64,000 bases of DNA. Origin: Humibacillus xanthopallidus (GTDB lineage: Bacteria > Actinomycetota > Actinomycetes > Actinomycetales > Dermatophilaceae). The DNA lies in contig NZ_VFQF01000001.1 of assembly GCF_006717145.1 (NCBI RefSeq), forward strand, positions 620,001 through 684,000. Reading direction: 5' to 3'. This document shows, piece by piece, positions 58,086 through 64,000 of the stretch; the first letter of the stretch is position 1, and the number at the start of each line of letters is the position of its first letter. The translations under genes and the position numbers were made by a program. A model generated the notes under the pieces. It had not been told where the DNA came from, did no database searches, and worked only from the letters and a program-made list of their open reading frames with translations.

Positions 58086-59849
58086 GTGAGCGACAGGAAC
58101 CCTGCCCGTCCCGAGGTGCCCGGGCACCGCGTCGAGTCCGTGCTCGGCCGTGGTGCCTCCGGCACGGTGTGGCAGGGCCGCGACGCGATGGGTCGGGCCG
58201 TGGCGATCAAGGTGCCGCACGACGCGGGCTGGCTGGCAGACGAGGAGGCGACCCGCACCGAGGCCCACGTGCTCATGGCGGTGCGCCACGACCACCTCGT
58301 CACCCTCCGCGACGTCGTGGCCATGGCTGACGGTCGCGTGGCCCTCGTCTTCGACCTCGTGATCGGGGCCTCCGTGCGCAGCACGGTGGACGCGAGAGGA
58401 CGGCTCCGGCCGGGCGAGGCCGTCACGGTCGTCACGCCGATGTGCGAGGCCGTCGAGGCACTGCACGGTGCCGGCGGGCTGCATGGAGACATCTCCCCGT
58501 CCAACGTCATGCTCACCGCCGGGGGCAAGCCGCTCCTGCTCGACCTCGGCGCGGCCCGGCTCGCCGGGGCCTCGCCGGACCTGCCGGTCCACGGCACCGA
58601 GGGCTTCATCGCACCCGAGGTGCGGCAGGGGTTCGCCCCGACCGAGGCCAGCGACGTCTTCTCGCTCGGTGCGCTCGCGTGGTTCTGCCTCACCGGCAAC
58701 GGCGCTCCCGACACCATGCTGCGCCTCGACCCGGAGGTCATCCGCAGCCATGTCGGCGCCCAGCTCGCCGAGGTCATCGGCGCGTGCATCGACCCCGATC
58801 CCGCTCGGCGGCCCTCCTCGCCCGAGGTCGCGCGGCTCTTCTACGAGACAGTCCCGGCCGAGGCGGTCGAGGTCGTCGTGGGCGCCGACGAGGCCTCCGC
58901 GCTCACGCACCGGATCCGCGCCGAGGCGCGCGACGAGGCCGCCGCCGCTGCGCCCGAGGCGGCCCCGCCGTGGTGGCGGATGTCGAGCGCCCGTGGATGG
59001 TGGCCACGTCGGTCGTCGTCCCGGGACCGGTGGTGGCGCCGCGATCGCCCGGGGCGCGCTGGGGTCGCCGGCGGCGCTGGGGGCACTGGGGTCGGCGGGG
59101 GCACTGGGTTCAGTGGGCGCGCTGGGGTCACCGGGCGCCCCGGTCGCACCTGGCGCTCCACGAGGGCGGCTGTCGGGTTCGCGGTCCTGGCCGGGGTGGT
59201 CGCCGTGGCGCTCGCGGTGGGGATGGTGTCGGCGCGATCGAGGGCAGCGGCCAGCGAGACCTCCCGACCGGGAGGGTCCGAGGTCTCGTCGGGGCCTTCG
59301 GTGGTCGTGAGCCCGGTGGCTCCCGCACCGACCGCTCCCACCCTCGCCTCCACGACGTCAACCGCGAGGCCTACCGCATCGGCCCCCGCGACGGCAGCCA
59401 CGACTCCGCCCGCGACCTCATCTGCGACAGCAGGTCTCGAAGCGCTGCTGCGCCGGGTCGATGCTCCGCAGACATCCCCGCAAGACCTGGTCCAGGCACT
59501 CAGTGACCGCCGGGCGGAGGCGCTGGTCACGCGCGACCCAAGCCGTCTCGGCCGGGTCGACGCGCCGTCATCACCGGCGCACACCGCCGACGCGGCCGTC
59601 ATCTCTCGCCTTCGTGCCGACGGCGCACGGTGGGAGGGTCTGTCGCTCGAGGTTGCGCAGGCCACCTTGGTGTCGTCCGAGGGCACCAGGGCGGTGGTGC
59701 GAGCGCGGGTGGACTGGACGGCATACACCGTCGTCAGCCAAGGCCAGCGGGTCGAGCGGCCGGCGGCGACGGGGGAGGTGCTCGACCTCACCCTCGTGCG
59801 CGGCTCCGCGGGGTGGCGGATCGCTGCGGTCAGCGCACCAGCCAGCTGA
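58086..59849 (+). CDS. Receptor-like Ser/Thr protein kinase with divergent catalytic loop
   Basis: 587 aa, start GTG 58086. Cytosolic kinase domain residues 15-265: G-R-G-A-S-G-T-V-W loop, A-I-K Lys, catalytic loop H-G-D-I-S-P-S-N (canonical H-R-D-L-K-P-E-N; Asp and Asn kept, Arg and Lys lost), D-L-G in place of D-F-G, and A-P-E. A Gly/Arg/Trp-rich linker (about 300-365) leads to one membrane segment (F-A-V-L-A-G-V-V-A-V-A-L-A-V-G-M-V). The extracellular part has a Thr/Ala/Ser-rich stalk and a C-terminal domain of about 115 residues. Weak or altered catalysis is possible. Convergent overlap of 20 bp with the TIGR01777 gene. Confidence 0.88.
   Translation: MSDRNPARPEVPGHRVESVLGRGASGTVWQGRDAMGRAVAIKVPHDAGWLADEEATRTEAHVLMAVRHDHLVTLRDVVAMADGRVALVFDLVIGASVRSTVDARGRLRPGEAVTVVTPMCEAVEALHGAGGLHGDISPSNVMLTAGGKPLLLDLGAARLAGASPDLPVHGTEGFIAPEVRQGFAPTEASDVFSLGALAWFCLTGNGAPDTMLRLDPEVIRSHVGAQLAEVIGACIDPDPARRPSSPEVARLFYETVPAEAVEVVVGADEASALTHRIRAEARDEAAAAAPEAAPPWWRMSSARGWWPRRSSSRDRWWRRDRPGRAGVAGGAGGTGVGGGTGFSGRAGVTGRPGRTWRSTRAAVGFAVLAGVVAVALAVGMVSARSRAAASETSRPGGSEVSSGPSVVVSPVAPAPTAPTLASTTSTARPTASAPATAATTPPATSSATAGLEALLRRVDAPQTSPQDLVQALSDRRAEALVTRDPSRLGRVDAPSSPAHTADAAVISRLRADGARWEGLSLEVAQATLVSSEGTRAVVRARVDWTAYTVVSQGQRVERPAATGEVLDLTLVRGSAGWRIAAVSAPAS
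59051..59140 (+). repeat. G-rich degenerate repeat in the kinase linker
   Basis: Imperfect units of about 15 bp containing G-C-(G/A)-C-T-GGGG recur five to six times. Runs of three to five G at short intervals on the coding strand could form G-quadruplexes. It encodes the Gly-rich juxtamembrane linker. Confidence 0.6.
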
Positions 59850-60735
59850 CGGCACTCGTGAGGTCGGCGTGCTCGAAGGCGAAGCCGGCCGAGGTCAGGA
59901 CCTGCGGCTCGAGGCGCTGGCTGGCGATGATGGAGTCCGCGAACTCGCCGATGACGATGCGCAGGGCAAAGCGCGGTGCCGGCACGAAGGCCGGCCGGTG
60001 CAGCGCCCGGCCGAGCTCGCGCGCGATGTCCTTCTGGCGCGCCGGCATCGGAGCGACGAGGTTGACCGGGCCGACGATCTCGTCGTGGTCTATGAGGTGC
60101 GTGAGGGCAGCGACTTCATCGACGATCGTGATCCACGGCCACCACTCGCGGCCCGTGCCCATCGGGCCGCCCAGCCCGAGCTTGCCGAGCAGGAGCAGCG
60201 GTGAGAACGCGCCGCCGTCGGGCGACATGACGAGCCCGGTGCGGGCCCACGCGACGGACAGCCCGGCGTCGATCGCGGGCTGCGTCGCCTCCTCCCACCG
60301 GGTGACGACACCGGCGAGGAAGTCCCGGCCCGGCGCGCTCTCCTCGGTGAGCACCTCGTCACCGCGGTCACCGTAGAAGCCGACGGCGGAGGCGTTGACG
60401 AGACGGATCTGCCGACCGGCCTGCTCGGCCACCTGCACGAGGGCCTGCGCCACGGTTCCGGTCGCGTCGGTGCGGCTGCGCTCCACCTCGCGCTTGTGCT
60501 CCGGGTTCCAGCGCTTGTCACCGATGCCGACCCCCGCGAGGTTGACGACCGCGTCCACACCCTCGAGGGCAGCCGCGTCGAGCTCGCGGCGTGCAGGGTC
60601 CCAGCGGATCTCGTCGGGCCCCTGCGGGTCGCGGCGCACGATGCGCAGCACCGTGTCTCCGCGATCGCTGAGGTGACGGCGAAGCGCGCCGCCGATCAGT
60701 CCGGAGGAGCCGGTGACGGCGACGCGCTTGCCCAT
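59830..60735 (-). CDS. TIGR01777-family epimerase-like protein
   Basis: 301 aa from ATG 60735; GTG 60744 is an in-frame alternative. Extended short-chain dehydrogenase fold: V-T-G-S-S-G-L-I-G at the N-terminus, V-N-L-A-G near 67, and S-A-V-G-F-Y-G-D-R-G (family-specific) near 115, with W-W-P-W-I-T-I-V-D in the centre. Members are annotated as nucleoside-diphosphate-sugar epimerases but their substrates are unknown. In actinomycetes it lies between E2 and lipB, as here, though a kinase and an oxidoreductase have been inserted on the other strand. Confidence 0.92.
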   Translation of the reverse strand: MGKRVAVTGSSGLIGGALRRHLSDRGDTVLRIVRRDPQGPDEIRWDPARRELDAAALEGVDAVVNLAGVGIGDKRWNPEHKREVERSRTDATGTVAQALVQVAEQAGRQIRLVNASAVGFYGDRGDEVLTEESAPGRDFLAGVVTRWEEATQPAIDAGLSVAWARTGLVMSPDGGAFSPLLLLGKLGLGGPMGTGREWWPWITIVDEVAALTHLIDHDEIVGPVNLVAPMPARQKDIARELGRALHRPAFVPAPRFALRIVIGEFADSIIASQRLEPQVLTSAGFAFEHADLTSAVSWLVR

Positions 60736-60763
60736 GCATCTCACCCTACGTGGGGTGCGGCGA

Positions 60764-62578
60764 TCATGCCTCGAAGCGTCCCTCCTCGAGGCGGGCCTTC
60801 ATCGTGCCGAGGAAGCGAGCCGCGTCGGCCCCGTCGACGATCCGGTGGTCGTAGGACAACGCGAGGTACATCATCGAACGGATCGCGATGGTCTCGCCGC
60901 CGTCGGCGTCGGTGACGACGACGGGCCGCTTGACGATCGCGCCGGTGCCGAGGATGGCGACCTGCGGCTGGTTGATGATCGGCGTGTCGAAGAGCGCGCC
61001 GCGGCTGCCGGTGTTGGTGATGGTGAACGTGCCACCGGCGAGGTCGTCGGGAGCGATCTTGTTGTTGCGCGTGCGGTCTGCGAGGTCGGCGATGGCACGG
61101 GCGAGACCGGCGATGTTGAGGTCGCCGGCGTTCTTGACGACCGGGACGAGCAGGCCCTTCTCCGTGTCGACGGCGATCGCGAGGTTCTCGGTGCCGTGGT
61201 AGACGATCTCGTCACCCTCGACGCTCGCGTTGACCATCGGGTGCGCCTTGAGCGCCTCGGTGGCGGCGAGGGCGAGGAAGGGCAGGAAGCTCAGCTTCGT
61301 GCCCTCGCGGGCCTCGAAGTCGCTCTTGACCTTCGCACGCAGGCGGGCGACCTTCGTCAGGTCGACCTCGACGACGGTGGTGAGCTGCGCCGAGACCTGC
61401 AGCGACTCGACCATGCGCGTGGCGATCACCTTGCGCAGGCGGGTCATCTTCTCGCGCGTGCCGCGCTTGGGCGAGACCGCCGTGGGCGCGGCGGCCGCCG
61501 GTGCCGATGCCGCGGGGGCGCTGGGCGCCGCGGCCGGGGCAGCGGGCTCGGGTGCAGGCGCCTTGGCCGCCTCGGCGGCGTCGAGGACGTCCTGCTTGCG
61601 GATGCGACCACCGACGCCGGTACCGGTGATGGCGCCGAGGTCGACGCCGTGCTGGGTGGCGAGCTTGCGCACGAGCGGAGTGACGTATGCGGCGGCGTCG
61701 TCGCGCTGCTCGGGTGCGGCTGGCGCCTGGGCCGGCTGGGCAGCCGGCGCGGACTCGGCGGGCGCGGCGGGCGCGGCGGCCTCCGGCGACTGCTGGGCCG
61801 GCGGGCGCGGCGCGTCTGCGGGGGCGCCGGCCGGCTCCTCGGCCTTGGGCTCCTCTGCCTTGGGCTCCTCTGCCTTGGGCTGCTCTGCGGGCGCGGCCTG
61901 CTCGGCCTGGGCCTGCGCCGCGGGAGCGCTGCCCGCGCTTCCGCCGATGACGGCGAGGTCGGCACCGACGGGCACGGTGTCGTCCTCCTGCACGAGGATT
62001 TTGGTCAGCTTGCCGGCGACGGGAGAGGGGATCTCCGTGTCGACCTTGTCGGTCGAGACCTCGAGGAGCGGCTCGTCGACTGCGACGTCGTCGCCCTCGG
62101 CCTTGAGCCAGCGGGTCACGGTGCCCTCGGTGACCGACTCGCCGAGCGCGGGCATCGTCACCGTCTGGCCACCGCCACCCTCGCTGCCCGTGGCGGCGGC
62201 CTGCGGTGCTGCGGCCTGCTCGGCCTCCGGCTCGCTCGTGGCGGGCTGGGGCTCCTGCTCGGTGCTCGGGGCCTCGGGTGCCGGTGCGGCCGCCTGCTCC
62301 TGCGCGGGCTCCGGGGCGGACTGCTGCGGGGCGGGCGCGTCGCCGTCGCCGATGACGGCGAGGTCGGCGCCCACGGGCACGGTGTCGTCCTCCTGCGCGA
62401 GGATCTCCTGCAGGGTCCCAGCAACGGGAGAGGGGATCTCGGTGTCGACCTTGTCGGTCGAGACCTCGAGCAGGGGCTCGTCGACCTCGACCTTGTCACC
62501 GACGTTCTTCAGCCAGCGGGTGACGGTCCCCTCGGTGACTGACTCACCCAGGGCCGGCATGGTCACGCGTTCTGACAT
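60764..62578 (-). CDS. sucB: Dihydrolipoamide acyltransferase (E2) of a 2-oxoacid dehydrogenase complex
   Basis: 604 aa. Two lipoyl domains (residues about 1-77 and 140-215), each with [10 protein letters not shown] carrying the lipoylated Lys; Ala/Pro/Glu-rich linkers, one with three K-A-E-E-P repeats from a 15-bp DNA repeat; a peripheral-subunit-binding domain ([10 protein letters not shown], near 300); and the catalytic core with [12 protein letters not shown]. Traditionally named sucB, but in mycobacteria the equivalent (DlaT) serves pyruvate dehydrogenase, so this is more likely a shared E2. It is followed upstream by lpd on the same strand, 31 bp apart. Confidence 0.94.
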   Translation of the reverse strand: MSERVTMPALGESVTEGTVTRWLKNVGDKVEVDEPLLEVSTDKVDTEIPSPVAGTLQEILAQEDDTVPVGADLAVIGDGDAPAPQQSAPEPAQEQAAAPAPEAPSTEQEPQPATSEPEAEQAAAPQAAATGSEGGGGQTVTMPALGESVTEGTVTRWLKAEGDDVAVDEPLLEVSTDKVDTEIPSPVAGKLTKILVQEDDTVPVGADLAVIGGSAGSAPAAQAQAEQAAPAEQPKAEEPKAEEPKAEEPAGAPADAPRPPAQQSPEAAAPAAPAESAPAAQPAQAPAAPEQRDDAAAYVTPLVRKLATQHGVDLGAITGTGVGGRIRKQDVLDAAEAAKAPAPEPAAPAAAPSAPAASAPAAAAPTAVSPKRGTREKMTRLRKVIATRMVESLQVSAQLTTVVEVDLTKVARLRAKVKSDFEAREGTKLSFLPFLALAATEALKAHPMVNASVEGDEIVYHGTENLAIAVDTEKGLLVPVVKNAGDLNIAGLARAIADLADRTRNNKIAPDDLAGGTFTITNTGSRGALFDTPIINQPQVAILGTGAIVKRPVVVTDADGGETIAIRSMMYLALSYDHRIVDGADAARFLGTMKARLEEGRFEA

Positions 62579-62609
62579 GACGTGTTCTCTCCTCTTCCGA
62601 GTTACTGGC

Positions 62610-63989
62610 TCAAGCGTGTGCGTGCAGGGGCTTACCCGCCAAGGCCAAGTGTGCCTCGCCGAGCGCCTCGTTCTGTGTGGGGTGCGCGTGGACGAGACCT
62701 GCGACGTCCTCCGGGTGCGCTTCCCAGTTGACGATGAGCTGAGCCTCGCCGATCTGCTCGCCCATCCTTGCGCCGATCATGTGCACGCCGACGATGGGTC
62801 CATCCTTTGCGCGCACGAGCTTGACGAACCCCTGCGTGCCGAGGATCTGCGACTTGCCGTTGCCGCCGAGGTTGTACTCGTACGTCTCGACCTCGCCGTG
62901 CTGCTCGCGAGCCTGCGCCTCCGTTAGGCCGACGCTCGCGATCTCCGGGTCGCAGTAGGTGACCCGCGGGATGCCCGACTCGACGATGGGGACCGGCGAC
63001 AGGCCGGCGATCTGCTCGGCGACGAAGATGCCCTGGGCGAAGCCACGGTGGGCGAGCTGGAGACCCGGCACGATGTCGCCGACGGCATAGACGCCGTCGA
63101 CGTTGGTGCGCAGTCGCTCGTCGGTGGGAACGAAGCCGCGGTCGATGGTGACCCCGGCCTCGGCATACCCGAGGCCGTCGGTGACGGGTCCGCGGCCGAC
63201 CGCGACGAGCAGCAGGTCGGCCTCGATGGTCTCGCCCGACTCGAGCGAGACGGTGACGACATCGCCGTTCTGGCTGGCGCCGGCAAAGCGCACGCTGGTC
63301 TTGAACGCGATCTTGCGCTTGCGGAAGGCGCGCTCCAGCTGCTTGCTCAGCGCCTCGTCCTCGGCGGCGACGAGCCGGGGCAGCGCCTCGACGATGGTGA
63401 CCCCCGAGCCGAAGCTCCTGAAGACGGAGGCGAACTCGACTCCGATGACGCCGCCACCGAGCACGACGACTCGGGCGGGGACGTGGTCGAGCGATAGGGC
63501 CTGCTCGCTCGTCATGATGCGGCCGCCGATCTCGAGCCCCGGCAGCGACTTGGCGTAGCTCCCGGTCGCGAGGACGACGTTCTTGCCCGTGAGGCGGCGG
63601 TCGCCGACGACGACGGTGTGCGGTCGGTCGAGGCGACCCGCGCCTTCGACGTACTCGATCGCCGCGGCCTTGACGAGGCCCTGCAGACCTTTGTGGAGCC
63701 GGCCGACGACGCCGTCCTTGTAGGCGTTGACGCCGGGCATGTCGACGCCCTCGAGCGTCGTCCGCACGCCGAAGCGCTCGCCCTCGCGGGCCACGTCGGC
63801 GACCTCGGCCGCGTGCAGCAGTGCCTTCGTCGGGATGCACCCGACGTGCAGGCACGTGCCGCCCAGCTTGCCCTTCTCGACGAGGGCCACCGAGAGGCCC
63901 AGTTCTGCCGATCGCAGGGCGCAGGCGTAGCCGCCTGACCCTCCACCGAGGATGACGACGTCGTAGTCGTCTGCGGCGTCAGCCGACAT
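62610..63989 (-). CDS. lpdA: Dihydrolipoyl dehydrogenase (E3)
   Basis: 459 aa FAD-dependent disulfide oxidoreductase that reoxidises dihydrolipoyl groups on E2 with NAD+. FAD motif G-G-G-S-G-G-Y near residue 15, redox disulfide G-G-T-C-L-H-V-G-C near 43, NAD motif [11 protein letters not shown] near 177, and the C-terminal active-site H-A-H-P-T-Q-N-E with the catalytic His/Glu. The redox motif has C-L-H-V-G-C where most enzymes have C-L-N-x-G-C. ATG 63989. First gene in view of the lpd-E2 unit; it may start that operon. Confidence 0.95.
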   Translation of the reverse strand: MSADAADDYDVVILGGGSGGYACALRSAELGLSVALVEKGKLGGTCLHVGCIPTKALLHAAEVADVAREGERFGVRTTLEGVDMPGVNAYKDGVVGRLHKGLQGLVKAAAIEYVEGAGRLDRPHTVVVGDRRLTGKNVVLATGSYAKSLPGLEIGGRIMTSEQALSLDHVPARVVVLGGGVIGVEFASVFRSFGSGVTIVEALPRLVAAEDEALSKQLERAFRKRKIAFKTSVRFAGASQNGDVVTVSLESGETIEADLLLVAVGRGPVTDGLGYAEAGVTIDRGFVPTDERLRTNVDGVYAVGDIVPGLQLAHRGFAQGIFVAEQIAGLSPVPIVESGIPRVTYCDPEIASVGLTEAQAREQHGEVETYEYNLGGNGKSQILGTQGFVKLVRAKDGPIVGVHMIGARMGEQIGEAQLIVNWEAHPEDVAGLVHAHPTQNEALGEAHLALAGKPLHAHA

Positions 63990-64000
63990 GAGTTGATGCT

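Noticed and set aside
59000-59160. Frameshift in the kinase linker
   Set aside because: Other frames are also open through the G-rich repeat, but the kinase frame itself continues into a good membrane segment and a folded C-terminal domain, so no shift is needed.

Overview
The window looks like a chromosomal segment of a high-GC Gram-positive actinomycete, most likely of the Intrasporangiaceae type (my inference). The evidence is very GC-rich coding sequence, many GTG starts, polyphosphate glucokinase, two GlnA-type glutamine synthetases with GlnE, DUF4191/RDD proteins and an extended methionine aminopeptidase. The right half keeps a gene order that I recall from Mycobacterium tuberculosis: panB, glnA2, glnE, glnA1, RDD, DUF4191, lipA, lipB, TIGR01777, E2. 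I see no tRNA, rRNA, CRISPR array, phage or insertion sequence.

Layout. 1-1000: a truncated gene and a two-domain VOC protein. 1064-12159: a complete L-rhamnose locus. A divergent LacI-type repressor faces an operon encoding an ABC importer (ATPase, two permeases, lipoprotein), mutarotase, isomerase, a fused aldolase/lactaldehyde dehydrogenase, and rhamnulokinase. The promoter has a clear -35/-10 and a perfect 14-bp operator. 12253-24601: small and secreted proteins, a SUKH-like protein between twin hairpins, a secreted M14 carboxypeptidase, a DHA2 exporter, a HerA-like ATPase, an Abhydrolase_9 membrane protein, a PAP2 phosphatase and a FUSC-type protein. 24602-31229: a MerR regulator and aldo/keto reductase sharing one operator, a Vps62-like membrane protein, a metallo-hydrolase and an ABC exporter.

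31244-41602: housekeeping block ppgK, map, small SPOR-like protein, panB, secreted M6 metalloprotease, glnA2, glnE. 41599-47783: accessory insertion with two MFS exporters, a DUF1810 protein carrying an 11-copy 9-bp repeat, an NlpC/P60 hydrolase under a c-di-AMP (ydaO) riboswitch, a DUF7144 protein and an amidohydrolase. 47931-63989: glnA1 with a GlnR box, RDD, DUF4191, lipA, lipB, TIGR01777, E2 and Lpd. An ABC exporter, an Asp-box protein, a Gfo/Idh/MocA oxidoreductase and a receptor-like kinase are inserted between them. Nitrogen control (GlnR box, GlnE, GlnA1 with its adenylylation Tyr) and lipoylation (LipB, LipA) with their client E2/Lpd therefore sit together.

The most unusual signal is not a gene. 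The heptamer GGCATAC (either strand) occurs 35 times by my count. It is enriched in intergenic DNA, where it often extends to GCCGGACGGCATAC and pairs into inverted repeats. I know of no assigned function for it.
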